DNA of 64,000 nt, from NCBI RefSeq assembly GCF_000802965.1, contig NZ_JSAK01000017.1, forward strand, positions 1 to 64,000, given 5' to 3'. Under the pieces are notes generated by a model, which saw nothing but the letters and a program-made list of their open reading frames with translations, had not been told where the DNA came from and searched no databases. Below are positions 34,953 through 43,564 of this stretch, piece by piece. Every line of letters begins with the position of its first letter. Within the stretch, counting starts at the first letter, position 1. The stretch comes from Pseudomonas fluorescens. GTDB taxonomy: Bacteria; Pseudomonadota; Gammaproteobacteria; Pseudomonadales; Pseudomonadaceae. Made by a program: the position numbers and the translations under genes.

Positions 34953-36160
34953 CCGCTGAAATCCACCTGCGAGCCAGCGCCTTGAGCGAGACAGCTACGC
35001 CTACCGGTCATTGGGGAGGTGTTTATGCGATGACACTCTGCGTATTCGCGCTGATTGCCTCGGAGTTCATGCCAGTCAGCCTGCTGACACCCTTGGCAAA
35101 CGACCTGCAGGTCAGCCAAGGCCTGGCGGGCCAGGGCCTGGCCATATCTGGCGCGTTTGCGGTGTTGGCCAGCCTGTCGATCAGCTGGATCGCCGGCACC
35201 CTGAACAGAAAGACCCTGTTGCTGGCCCTGACCGGTTTGATGGCCGTATCGGGCACCATTGTGGCGCTTGCCCCGAACTACCTGATCTACATGGCTGGGC
35301 GAGCCCTGATCGGCGTAGTGATTGGCGGATTTTGGTCGATGTCGGCAGCCACAGCGATGCGCCTGGTACCTGCTGCACAGGTGCCAAGGGCGCTGGCCGT
35401 TTTTAACGGCGGCAACGCCCTGGCGACGGTGGTGGCAGCGCCGCTGGGCAGTTATCTGGGCTCAGTTGTGGGGTGGCGCGGTGCGTTCCTGTGCCTGGTT
35501 CCGGTGGCGCTAATTGCGCTGGTTTGGCAATGGATTACCTTGCCAAGCATGGCAACGCAGAAGCGTTCGCCGGGTGCTGGCAATGTTTTCAATCTGCTGA
35601 AAAATCGCACAGTGGCGCTAGGCATGGCCGCCGCTGGCTTGTTTTTCATGGGCCAATTTGCGCTGTTTACCTACCTGCGCCCGTTTCTGGAAACCGTCAC
35701 CCAGGTCAACGTGCCGATTCTTTCCCTGCTGCTATTGGTCATAGGCGTAGCTGGCTTTTGCGGCACAACGCTGATCGGTTTAGTCCTCAAGCGCAGCCTC
35801 TACGGCACCTTGAGTACCATCTCGCTGCTGATGGCGGTTATTGCGTTAGCGCTGATTCCTGCTGGCACCTGGGTTATCCCTGTAGCGGTATTGCTCGGAC
35901 TATGGGGCTTTATTGCGACGGCAGCGCCCGTGGGCTGGTGGAGTTGGATTGCGCAGGCCTTGCCGGATCACGCCGAGGCAGGCGGCGGCCTGATGGTGGC
36001 GATTGTTCAATTGGCTATCGCAGTGGGTTCTACCGTCGGTGGCGTACTGTTTGACGCTCTCGGCTACCAGAGCACCTTTATCGCCAGCGCCGCGATGCTG
36101 ATGCTCGCCGCTCTGCTGACCTTTCTGACCTCACGTTCGTCGGTGCCGCACTCCCAGTAA
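34949..36160 (+). CDS. MFS efflux-type transporter (DHA1, NepI/YdhP-like)
   Basis: 403 residues with 12 membrane helices. Early segment IASEFMPVSLLTPLANDLQVSQGLAGQ (read in parts) is characteristic of the DHA1 group that includes NepI and YdhP, usually exporting small metabolites or drugs. The start ATG overlaps the stop of the upstream mini-ORF (ATGA), so expression is coupled. Controlled probably by the divergent LysR protein. Confidence 0.85.
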   Translation: MTAEIHLRASALSETATPTGHWGGVYAMTLCVFALIASEFMPVSLLTPLANDLQVSQGLAGQGLAISGAFAVLASLSISWIAGTLNRKTLLLALTGLMAVSGTIVALAPNYLIYMAGRALIGVVIGGFWSMSAATAMRLVPAAQVPRALAVFNGGNALATVVAAPLGSYLGSVVGWRGAFLCLVPVALIALVWQWITLPSMATQKRSPGAGNVFNLLKNRTVALGMAAAGLFFMGQFALFTYLRPFLETVTQVNVPILSLLLLVIGVAGFCGTTLIGLVLKRSLYGTLSTISLLMAVIALALIPAGTWVIPVAVLLGLWGFIATAAPVGWWSWIAQALPDHAEAGGGLMVAIVQLAIAVGSTVGGVLFDALGYQSTFIASAAMLMLAALLTFLTSRSSVPHSQ

Positions 36161-36176
36161 TCCCTTGGTATCCCCC

Positions 36177-36261
36177 TGTAGGAGCTGCCGGAGGCTGCGA
36201 TCTTTTGATTTTGTTTCTTAAAATCAAGATCAAAAGATCGCAGCCTGCGGCAGCTCCTACA
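36177..36261. repeat. Pseudomonas REP-type palindrome
   Basis: TGTAGGAGCTGCCG...GCTGCGATCTTTTGAT and its inverse form an imperfect hairpin of about 85 bases. Related units are at 48081-48158 and 49637-49728. Such REPs sit between convergent or consecutive genes and can end transcription or protect mRNA. Confidence 0.85.
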
Positions 36262-36309
36262 AGGCCTGCCGATTTACCCAGTACCCCACACAATTCGGAG
36301 ACAACGAGA

Positions 36310-36987
36310 GTGACTGAACAAACCCTGACTGCAAAACAACTGACTGTCGCCCCTATCGGCGCCAGCATGGCGACCGGCGATATGCCCCGTTTGCGCGATG
36401 CGCTCAATCGCGGTCTCGATGCCGGTCTGACGATTAGTGAGTGCAAGGAAATCCTCGTTCAGCTTTATGCGTATGCCGGTTTCCCGCGCAGCCTCAATGC
36501 ACTTGCGCTACTGATGAGCGTGTTGCAAGAGCGCGAAGCACGCGGCGCTCACGACGAACCGGGACGCGAACCCGGCCCTGTACCGTCGGGCCATGCTTTG
36601 CTCGAGCTGGGCACCGACAATCAAACCCGTCTGGTGGGTGCGCCGGTCTCAGGGCCGCTGTTTGAGTTCGCCCCTGCGATTGACCAGTTTCTGAAGGTTC
36701 ATCTGTTCGGCGATATCTTCGCCCGGGACAACCTCGATTGGGCTGCTCGGGAATTGGCCACTGTTGGGGCACTCGCCGCGATGCCAGGGTTAGCGCCGCA
36801 GCTGGAGTCGCACCTGAGGATCAGCATGAATGTTGGTCTCACGGCGCAGCAGTTGAACCAAGTGGCCAGCGAATTCAAACACCGTGGTGACCAAGAGGCG
36901 GCTGAGCGCATTGTTTCGGCCTTGGAAAAAAATCAGAGGCTGACCAGGCCACCGATGGCGACGGGATATCGACGAGTTCAGATATAA
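36310..36987 (+). CDS. Two-domain carboxymuconolactone decarboxylase-family protein
   Basis: 225 residues; start GTG at 36310 with GGAGAC upstream. Two CMD-like helical units: residues about 15-80 (MPRLRDALNRGLDAGLTISE; ILVQLYAYAGFPRSLNALALL) and about 125-205 (FGDIFARDNLDWAARELATV; LESHLRISMNVGLTAQQLNQV), joined by a Pro/Gly-rich linker (AHDEPGREPGPVPSG). No CxxC, so not AhpD-like. These fused CMD proteins are found with LysR/cupin/SDR genes. Substrate unknown. Confidence 0.85.
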   Translation: MTEQTLTAKQLTVAPIGASMATGDMPRLRDALNRGLDAGLTISECKEILVQLYAYAGFPRSLNALALLMSVLQEREARGAHDEPGREPGPVPSGHALLELGTDNQTRLVGAPVSGPLFEFAPAIDQFLKVHLFGDIFARDNLDWAARELATVGALAAMPGLAPQLESHLRISMNVGLTAQQLNQVASEFKHRGDQEAAERIVSALEKNQRLTRPPMATGYRRVQI

Positions 36988-37012
36988 ACGGGCTGAGACC
37001 TCTACCCAACGC

Positions 37013-37876
37013 TCAGTTATCGAAACGTTTGAGCGAGGTGTACGGATCAAAGGGAACATAGCGTGATTGCCGGTCACGCATGACTTTGACCATGGCGATG
37101 TCCGGGTCCAGGGAAAAGAACAAGCGCCCGCGCATCGCCACCAGATGATCGAGCAGGCGCTCCTTGTCCCCGGCCACGCATTCGGGATTGCGGTCATAGG
37201 CGCTGTTGACGTTCAGGCTCAGCCAGTGCGTTCCCGGGATCAGGTCGCCGACAAACACCACAGGCCCGCCGGGCAGCAGGATTTCCGGCAACAGTTGCCC
37301 CGGTGTATAGCCGTCGCTGAAATGAAAATGCCAGCCGTTTCCGAGACGGTCGCAGCTATGGCCATCGATCAGGATCAGGCGCCCGCTGTTTTCCAGGCGA
37401 TGCAAGAGCGGCGAGATGAACAGCTCTCGATCACGTGGATGCGGGTGGCGTGCTCGCACCCAGTGACGTTCGCCCACCAGGTAATGCGCTTTGCGAAACA
37501 GCAGCCGTGGCATCTCCCCTTCCCTGACCCGTTCAAGCAACTCCTCGGACAGCGGTGCATGCAGATGGGTCAGCACCACCGCATCGATATCGTCTTCGCC
37601 CAAGCCATGCTGTGCCAGGCTTTCCAGCAACCCTGAAACGGATGGCTGGCAGCGGCAGACACGGGGTATCGGCGCCAGCAGCGCATCGGCACCGGCCAGC
37701 ACGAGGATGTTTTTTCCATCCTGTTGCACCAGCAATGCCCGTGACGCAATGTCGACCCGATTGTCCAGGTCCGGCGTCATCCATTGCGACCATTTCTGCC
37801 GCGGTGTATGGCCGAACAGAACGCCGCCGTCCAGTTTGCGGCGGGTTCCTGCCAGAGTGGAAATGGTACGACTCAC
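37013..37876 (-). CDS. Metallo-beta-lactamase-fold protein with degenerate metal site
   Basis: 287 residues from GTG at 37876 (AAGGGG upstream). The layout follows MBL hydrolases: a KLDGGVLFGHTPRQKW start, VVLTHLH near residue 101-106, then VVFVGDLIPGTHWLS. The metal motif THxHxDH reads THLHAPL (Asp and last His lost), and the GHTPG loop reads GYTPG, so the His is Tyr. Two of the usual ligands are therefore changed. It may be a pseudoenzyme or bind metal differently. No operon partner. Confidence 0.75.
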   Translation of the reverse strand: MSRTISTLAGTRRKLDGGVLFGHTPRQKWSQWMTPDLDNRVDIASRALLVQQDGKNILVLAGADALLAPIPRVCRCQPSVSGLLESLAQHGLGEDDIDAVVLTHLHAPLSEELLERVREGEMPRLLFRKAHYLVGERHWVRARHPHPRDRELFISPLLHRLENSGRLILIDGHSCDRLGNGWHFHFSDGYTPGQLLPEILLPGGPVVFVGDLIPGTHWLSLNVNSAYDRNPECVAGDKERLLDHLVAMRGRLFFSLDPDIAMVKVMRDRQSRYVPFDPYTSLKRFDN

Positions 37877-38293
37877 GACGCTTAACCCCTTGTTCCTGAC
37901 GGCCCCGCACACTGTGCACGAGGCCTCGAATCAGGGTTTCAGGTTAAGCCATGGCCACCCGTCATTAACCCACCCGCGTGGAGTGGGTCGGATCATCCAC
38001 GTTTCGGGCGACGATGATGGCTTCGTAGCGGCTGGAAAACCCAGTTTGTTGCTCAATCTGCCGACGCTGGAAGAAGGGGTAGCAACTTTCTTCGAAAAGC
38101 GACTGCCCAATTTTCCTGGTCGAAGCTGATTGACGCCCCTACATGCAGTAGTGAGCGCAAGTCTGTCTGGTATCCGCACCGCATCATATTCACAGCATCT
38201 TCGACAGCGTGCAGATGGCCAAAAGCACCCGCTGGACAGACTAGTGGCTAATAGGTAGCGTCGACCTCAGGCGTATTGGTTGGAGGAGTTGCA
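37877..38293. other. Gene-less stretch with possible remnant
   Basis: No gene with a start. The plus-strand frame ending at 38129 has a protein-like tail (SGDDDGFVAAGKPSLLLNLP; EEGVATFFEKRLPNF) that I do not recognise and that has no head, so it may be the 3' end of a lost gene. Confidence 0.35.
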
Positions 38294-38848
38294 ATGACAA
38301 CAATCGATGTGAAATCCCGATTCGAAGCAAAGCTTCTCCGTCCGGCAAAGCCTGGTAATGATACGTCGTGGGCGTTCCTGGTACTGCCAGGAGACGCGAG
38401 TGAACGGCTTCCGAGGCGAGGCAGGACGACAGTTGAAGGCACAATCAATGCGCATCACTTCCAGGCAACCCTTGAGCCGGATGGTCAGCTGAGTCATTGG
38501 CTGCGGGTCAGCAAAGAGTTACTCGAAGCCGCAGGCGCGGCTGTTGGCGACATCGTTACGCTGCAACTAGCCCCTGTGAAGAAGGAACCCGAGCCTGAAA
38601 TCCCGGCAGATTTTCAGGAGGCACTGGCAGCCACTCCTGAGGCACGTAAAGTCTGGAACAATACGACGACCATCGCACGAGTAGACTGGATTCACTGGAT
38701 TACCTCAGCCAAGCAACTCAAGACCCGCACAAAACGCATCGGTGATGCCTGCGAGATGCTCGCATCCGGCAAGAAGCACGTTTGCTGTTTCGACCAGTCC
38801 GGTTACTACAGTAAGGCCTTCCGTGCGCCCGAGGCGGATAACTCTTAA
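38294..38848 (+). CDS. DUF1905 / YdeI-OmpD-associated family protein
   Basis: 184 residues from ATG at 38294 (GGAGGAG upstream). N-terminal DUF1905 beta-barrel (about 5-95: SWAFLVLPGDASERLPRRGR; GTINAHHFQATLEPDG), and C-terminal YdeI/OmpD-associated helical domain (about 100-184: PADFQEALAATPEARKVWNN; WIHWITSAKQLKTRTKRI). In enterics YdeI-type proteins aid resistance to polymyxin-like peptides and bacteriocins; in other organisms the role is not established. Stands alone, converging with two small acidic protein genes, with a bidirectional hairpin between. Confidence 0.85.
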   Translation: MTTIDVKSRFEAKLLRPAKPGNDTSWAFLVLPGDASERLPRRGRTTVEGTINAHHFQATLEPDGQLSHWLRVSKELLEAAGAAVGDIVTLQLAPVKKEPEPEIPADFQEALAATPEARKVWNNTTTIARVDWIHWITSAKQLKTRTKRIGDACEMLASGKKHVCCFDQSGYYSKAFRAPEADNS

Positions 38849-38930
38849 ATGGGGCATCAGGTTCAAATCGTTCGGCTCGTTCACCCGGACCCACCAAGCC
38901 GGCCTTTTAACTTGATTGTTCGAGGCGTAA

Positions 38931-38952
38931 AAAAGCCCGCGTTGCGCGGGCA
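38931..38952 (-). terminator. Terminator between YdeI-like and acidic protein genes
   Basis: GCCCGCG / CGCGGGC stem with TTG loop; minus-strand T run. It ends the minus-strand acidic protein gene. Confidence 0.85.
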
Positions 38953-38973
38953 TCGGAAATCATCCGAACTCAT

Positions 38974-39282
38974 TCAGGCACCTGATTCAGGGTCACTCGC
39001 AGGCATCCCGCGAGCCTCCTTATCGTTTTCGTCCTGGTCGTTCATCTGTGGGTCGTTGTCCGGGTTATCGACGTGGCTGTTCGTACCAGTTTTTGGATGC
39101 TCACTCGATACCGAATCAGTAGCAGCCACATCAGCCATATCTGCATCGACAGGCGCTTCATCGTCGGTCGGTAACGGAACTTCGTACTGGTTCCAGCTCG
39201 GGTCGTGGCCAGTTTCGTTGTCCGTGGTGCGTGTTTCGCGCTGCTGCGACTTATTGCCTGGTGCGTTTTCGTCAATTTCCAT
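38974..39282 (-). CDS. Small acidic hypothetical protein
   Basis: 102 residues starting MEIDENAPGNKSQQRETRTT. Very rich in Asp, Glu, Asn and Pro, no predicted fold, probably disordered and cytosolic (no signal peptide). GGAG before the ATG at 39282. Its first part is duplicated at 977-906. Each copy is preceded by a gene-terminator unit. Family unknown; it may be a stress-related hydrophilin-like protein, which is only an inference from composition. Confidence 0.75.
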   Translation of the reverse strand: MEIDENAPGNKSQQRETRTTDNETGHDPSWNQYEVPLPTDDEAPVDADMADVAATDSVSSEHPKTGTNSHVDNPDNDPQMNDQDENDKEARGMPASDPESGA

Positions 39283-39377
39283 GGTGGCTCTCCGATCTAA
39301 TGCGCGGGTTTTCCGTGCTTAAACATGAGAAGCGGTCGTGCGCTGCAAGTGCCTGCCATTGGACAGACGGCGAACAC

Positions 39378-39402
39378 AAAAAACCCGGCTTGCTGGCCGG
39401 GC
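39378..39402 (-). terminator. Terminator after the 72-residue acidic protein gene
   Basis: CCCGGC / GCCGGG stem with minus-strand T run. The degraded parallel of this hairpin is at 1068-1095. Confidence 0.85.
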
Positions 39403-39410
39403 TTTCTCTC

Positions 39411-39629
39411 CTATCGCATATCGTCTGATAGCGGCGTTATTTCATCTGCCTCTGGTGTAGTCCTCTCACCCGGTTCTTTCCAGTCTTCTGGACGATCATC
39501 GCTTGGGTTTTTCAACGGATCGTATTTATTCGGATCGTCTGGATCCAGCGTCGGCTCATCTGAGCCTGGCTCAGGCTTGGATGGAACAGAACCTTGTGTT
39601 TGGTCTTGAAAACTCGAATCGGTAGACAT
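39411..39629 (-). CDS. Small acidic hypothetical protein
   Basis: 72 residues from ATG at 39629 (GAGGTGGG upstream): MSTDSSFQDQTQGSVPSKPE, then DPDDPNKYDPLKNPSDDRP. Highly acidic, Pro- and Asp-rich, without hydrophobic core; likely disordered. Longer in-frame starts have no ribosome site. Followed by a strong terminator and another acidic gene on the same strand, so they are transcribed as separate units. Function unknown. Confidence 0.65.
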   Translation of the reverse strand: MSTDSSFQDQTQGSVPSKPEPGSDEPTLDPDDPNKYDPLKNPSDDRPEDWKEPGERTTPEADEITPLSDDMR

Positions 39630-39792
39630 ACCCACCTCACCAGTGAGGTCCAGCTTTTCTGGGCCGTATCTGTTTGAAGTTGGTAGGTGAAAACTGTGCG
39701 ACCGAGCAGATGAGCGGGCGGTAAATAGCGAACGCTCGGACCAAGTCTGCATCCTGTCAGAGTCCGAAACTCGTCAACTTGACCCGCAGTCA

Positions 39793-40704
39793 TCAGGAGG
39801 TTGGTAAGGATTGTTTTTTGTAACGCAAAGCATCCACCAGCAACGCAAACGCGGGCGACGCCTGGCGCCGACTCGGGTAGTAAAGATGAAAACCGGAAAA
39901 CCAGGGCGACCAGTCTTCCAGCACTTGAATCAGGCTTCCGGCTTTGAGATGAGGCTCGACAAGGTCATGGGGCACGTAGCTCAACCCGAAACCGTCCAGT
40001 GCCGCTTCTAACAACTGATACACGCCGTTATAGGTGACTTGGCCAGTCACGCGAACCTTGAGACGTTCGCCATCCTTGGCGAACTCCCAGGCGTACAAGC
40101 CACCATTCGTTGGCAACCGCAGGTTGTTGCACAAGTGAGCCGTGAGCGCCCGAGGGGTCGCGGGTATTTCACGTTCGGCAAAGTAGCCAGGAGATCCAAC
40201 CACTGCCATTCGCATATCCGGCCCGATGCGCGTGGCAATCATGCCCTCCCCCACGTCCTCGCCTAACCTGACCCCGGCATCAAAGCCCTGTGCGGCGATG
40301 TCGACGAAGCTGTAGTCGCAACAGACTTCCACCGAGATGTCGGGATATTTGGGAAGGAAGTCTTTGAGCACGGGCCGAATGATCTGATCCAGCACATGGT
40401 CCATCGCGTTGATACGAATATTGCCAGCGGGGGTATCGCGCAGATCACTCAGGCCAGCCAGCTCTATTTCGATTTCTTCGAAGTGGGGGCCCACTCGTCT
40501 CATCAGACGCTCGCCTGCCTCGGTGGGCGAAACGCTGCGCGTTGTACGCGTCAACAAACGCAGGCCAAGCCGCGCTTCCAAGCCACGAATCGTATGGCTC
40601 AGCGCTGATTGGGACACCCCGAGTCTGGCGGCGGCCTTGGTAAAGCTTCGCTCCTTGGCGACGGCGAGGAAGGCAAGCAGATCACTGGCATTTTCCCTAA
40701 GCAT
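39793..40704 (-). CDS. LysR-family regulator divergent to cupin-SDR operon
   Basis: 303 residues from ATG at 40704. HTH at about 4-63 (SFTKAAARLGVSQSALSHTI), effector domain from about 92 (GNIRINAMDHVLDQIIRPVL), with the FHLYYPSRRQ ending as in the regulator at 33706. The divergent cupin and SDR genes are the likely targets. Confidence 0.88.
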   Translation of the reverse strand: MLRENASDLLAFLAVAKERSFTKAAARLGVSQSALSHTIRGLEARLGLRLLTRTTRSVSPTEAGERLMRRVGPHFEEIEIELAGLSDLRDTPAGNIRINAMDHVLDQIIRPVLKDFLPKYPDISVEVCCDYSFVDIAAQGFDAGVRLGEDVGEGMIATRIGPDMRMAVVGSPGYFAEREIPATPRALTAHLCNNLRLPTNGGLYAWEFAKDGERLKVRVTGQVTYNGVYQLLEAALDGFGLSYVPHDLVEPHLKAGSLIQVLEDWSPWFSGFHLYYPSRRQASPAFALLVDALRYKKQSLPTS

Positions 40705-40862
40705 TAATGAATTCCCCACATATGTATTTTCTGATTCTAGCGCCTAATCATATTAATGAGGAGCTGATAGATTTCAGATCTCGCTTCCAGCCAGTCATCT
40801 TTTCGCTCCACCATTAATCGATTCAAGTCGTCAGTGACGGCTATTGCCCTGAGGGAACCGTC

Positions 40863-41342
40863 ATGAAAAATCTCGCGTGCGCAGCGTTGTCGCTGTCATT
40901 GCTCGCTTTTGATGCAACCGCAGAGGGGGACAAATCCATGCTCGTCATTAACCCGAACGGCTCGCAACCCTCTGCCAAGGGACCAGCCGATTACTTCACT
41001 GGCACTGTACGTGTCGACGCGCCTTTCAAGGGGACAAAAGAGGCTCGTGTCAGCGGTGCCACCGTGACCTTTGAACCGGGTGCTCGCACGGCCTGGCATA
41101 CCCATCCGCTAGGTCAGACCTTGATCGTCACGGCAGGATCCGGCCTGGTCCAGGAGCTGGGGCAACCGGTTCGTTCAATCAAACCGGGCGACACCGTATG
41201 GATCCCACCTAATGTCAAACACTGGCATGGCGCAACCGCCACCACTGCTATGACTCATATCGCCATTGCCGAAGTGCTGGACGGCAAAGTGGTCGACTGG
41301 ATGGAACAGGTCAGCGACGAACAATACGCCCCAGGGTTTTAA
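40863..41342 (+). CDS. Exported cupin-domain protein
   Basis: 159 residues. Short signal peptide ([20 protein letters not shown]) with cleavage near ATA-EG. Cupin motif 1 is [19 protein letters not shown] with two His, and motif 2 is [17 protein letters not shown], so a metal site (HxH...E/Q...H) is largely present. This YhaK/quercetinase-like (R)-mandelonitrile-lyase-type group is often next to SDR and CMD genes. First gene of a two-gene operon with an SDR, 21 bases apart. Substrate unknown. Confidence 0.85.
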   Translation: MKNLACAALSLSLLAFDATAEGDKSMLVINPNGSQPSAKGPADYFTGTVRVDAPFKGTKEARVSGATVTFEPGARTAWHTHPLGQTLIVTAGSGLVQELGQPVRSIKPGDTVWIPPNVKHWHGATATTAMTHIAIAEVLDGKVVDWMEQVSDEQYAPGF

Positions 41343-41363
41343 TCGAGTTCAAACGAGGTCTTC

Positions 41364-42200
41364 ATGCAAAGCACCAGCAAAGTCACGGTCGTCATAGGGG
41401 CGGGTTCAATTGGTCAGGCGATTGCCCGCCGTGTCAGCGCGGGTAAGCATGTCGTGCTGGCGGACCTGCGCCAGGAGAACGCCAACTCAGCGGCCAAGGT
41501 GCTGCTCGACGCAGGCTTCGAAGTCACCACAGCCGTGGTCGACGTTTCTTCGCGCGAATCGGTCGAGGCACTGGTCCGAATGGCATCGGCCATCGGTGAC
41601 ATCACCGGCGTGATCCACGCGGCAGGTGTTTCACCGTCACAAGCGCCGGTAGCAACCATCCTGCGAGTAGACCTCTATGGCACCGCACTGGTGCTGGAAG
41701 CGTTTGGCAACGTGATCGCCGAGGGTGGCTCAGCCATAGTCATCGCTTCGCAATCCGGCCACCGCTTGCCCGCACTGACGCCGGAGCAAAATAAAGCGTT
41801 AGCCACGACCCCCGTGGAGGAATTGCTGGCGCTACCAATGCTTCAGGCCGACAAGGTGACTGAGCCATTGAACGCTTATCAGATCTCCAAACGCGCCAAT
41901 TCGCTTCGCGTGATGGCCGAGGCCGTGCGTTGGGGCAAGCGCGGAGCACGGGTCAACACCATCAGCCCCGGCATCATCCTCACCCCGCTGGCCAGAGACG
42001 AACTGAGCGGCCCGCGTGGCGAAGGCTACCGCCGCATGATCAGTCTCAGCGCTGCCGGGCGTTGCGGTACACCTGATGAAGTTGGTGCAGTCGCGGCGTT
42101 ATTGATGGGGCCTGAAGGCACCTTCATCACCGGCAGCGACTTTCTCATGGATGGCGGCGTCACCGCTGCCTACTGGTATGGCGACCTGGCGCCTCAGTAA
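41364..42200 (+). CDS. Short-chain dehydrogenase/reductase
   Basis: 278 residues. Rossmann glycine motif GAGSIGQA near residue 12, HAAG near 85 (NNAG equivalent), catalytic Ser in IASQSG (129/131), Tyr172 and Lys176 in AYQISK. ADLRQ after beta-2 suggests NAD preference by the Asp33. Cytosolic oxidoreductase for an unknown alcohol or ketone, co-transcribed with the cupin gene. Confidence 0.9.
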   Translation: MQSTSKVTVVIGAGSIGQAIARRVSAGKHVVLADLRQENANSAAKVLLDAGFEVTTAVVDVSSRESVEALVRMASAIGDITGVIHAAGVSPSQAPVATILRVDLYGTALVLEAFGNVIAEGGSAIVIASQSGHRLPALTPEQNKALATTPVEELLALPMLQADKVTEPLNAYQISKRANSLRVMAEAVRWGKRGARVNTISPGIILTPLARDELSGPRGEGYRRMISLSAAGRCGTPDEVGAVAALLMGPEGTFITGSDFLMDGGVTAAYWYGDLAPQ

Positions 42201-42612
42201 GTCACCGCCCTTCGATCAAAACGGTTCCGCCCCTAACCGCTTCCCCCCTCCTCAACGCGCTAACAGCACCGTTTGGCAGAAACGTCTGGCCACCAGGCTT
42301 AATTTGCGAAGCAACATGATTTGTCCAGTCATTGTAATGGGAAGCGCACGCACTGAGGGCAACCGTAGTACTGGGCCGACTTCAGGATTTTTCGCTCGCA
42401 AGATAATTACGTAAATCATGAATTTTCCATAAGCTGACCTTATAGGCGAAAAACATGGCGCCCCGTCACCCGGCGGCGCCACGGTTGAACCTGATTCCGA
42501 CAGAAAATGAGAAAATGAGAAAATGAAAGCAGCTTGCATTTTGAAAACTGTTTTCACTATAGTGGGTCACTTGCCAATTTCGGCCATGTAACCGCTTGGA
42601 CTACGACAATCT
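42201..42612. promoter_or_regulatory. Upstream region of the IclR gene
   Basis: No gene. Three perfect tandem copies of GAAAATGA lie at 42503-42526. A perfect palindrome GAAAACTGTTTTC at 42543-42555 is directly followed by a -10-like ACTATAG, so a repressor there would block the iclR promoter. Also a GC-rich dyad near 42460-42482. Confidence 0.5.
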
Positions 42613-43398
42613 ATGAGCGCCGTTGCTGAACGCATCCTTCGTGTTTTGGAAGAGCTTGCAAACTCGCCAGAGGGCATGACGCTCTCTGAACTCACGGCTG
42701 TTCTCGATCTGCCTATCACGGCCGTACACCGGTTGCTCGGGGATTTGATCGAGCAGGACTACGTCCGCAAAGACGAAAGACGAGGTGAATTCACCTTGAC
42801 CATGAAATTGCCATCCCTGGGGCTGCGTTTCTTGAGCGCCGGCGGCGTGGTTGATATTGCTCAGCCTATCCTTGAACGGCTGGCGGTCATTTCTGGCGAG
42901 TTGGTACGCCTGGCCATCGTTGATGGGGAGCAATTGGTCTACGTCGCCAAGGCCCAGGGCGCACGGGGAGGGTTACGCTATGACCCGGAAATGGGCCGCC
43001 CTGTGACACTGTCGTGCAGTGCCGCCGGGATAAGCTGGCTGGCCGGCAAGAGCGACGAAGAAGTCATGCGGCTTGTCTCCGGGCAAGGGTTTGGCCTTCC
43101 GGCCAACTTTGGTCCCAACGCACCCACTACCTTCAAAACTCTCCTTCCACTGATTGAAGCTGCACGCAAGAACGGTTATGCCACGACGCAAGATATGTTC
43201 CTGCCAGCAATGAGTTCCCTGGCGACAACGGTGACTACCGGCAATGGTGAAGTTGGTGCGCTTCTCATTATTGCAGGACCGATGTCACGGCTTACTCACG
43301 AAAGAATGAAAGAACTTCTGCCGGCGCTGCTGTCCACCGCAGCAGAGTTATCTGAGGCAAGTAGCGTTTCACCGGTAATGCGCCGCGCATCTATCTAA
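42613..43398 (+). CDS. IclR-family transcriptional regulator
   Basis: 261 residues. N-terminal winged HTH (about 3-65, MTLSELTAVLDLPITAVHRL), and C-terminal IclR effector domain (GGVVDIAQPILERLAVIS; LVYVAKAQGARGG; LPLIEAARKNGYATTQDM). IclR proteins sense carboxylates. It precedes an MHS-type transporter and a dimeric-barrel protein on the same strand; these are its likely targets. The palindrome GAAAACTGTTTTC upstream may be its own operator. ATG at 42613. Confidence 0.9.
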   Translation: MSAVAERILRVLEELANSPEGMTLSELTAVLDLPITAVHRLLGDLIEQDYVRKDERRGEFTLTMKLPSLGLRFLSAGGVVDIAQPILERLAVISGELVRLAIVDGEQLVYVAKAQGARGGLRYDPEMGRPVTLSCSAAGISWLAGKSDEEVMRLVSGQGFGLPANFGPNAPTTFKTLLPLIEAARKNGYATTQDMFLPAMSSLATTVTTGNGEVGALLIIAGPMSRLTHERMKELLPALLSTAAELSEASSVSPVMRRASI

Positions 43399-43411
43399 AT
43401 TTAATTAAGCT

Positions 43412-43435
43412 GCCAACTTTGTCGACAAAGTTGGC
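43412..43435. promoter_or_regulatory. Perfect 24-bp palindrome between iclR-type and MFS genes
   Basis: GCCAACTTTGTC followed directly by its inverse. No T run follows, so it is a candidate operator for the MFS operon rather than a terminator. It could also fold in RNA after the IclR stop. Confidence 0.6.
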
Positions 43436-43564
43436 GGGTTAGTCTGTGCCTGAGCGGTAAGTTAAAAACTTAAGCTGTAAGACTTCGTGTGCCTGAAAAT
43501 AACTAACAATAAACAGTACTGGTGTTTGTATCTGCGAGCATCTTGTACAGCGGAGGTAATAAGT

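Noticed and set aside
42503..42526. Three tandem GAAAATGA copies considered as a CRISPR or replication iteron
   Set aside because: Only three 8-base units without spacers and no rep gene; too short for either.
43412..43435. 24-bp palindrome as terminator of the IclR gene
   Set aside because: No T run follows; kept as a possible operator instead.
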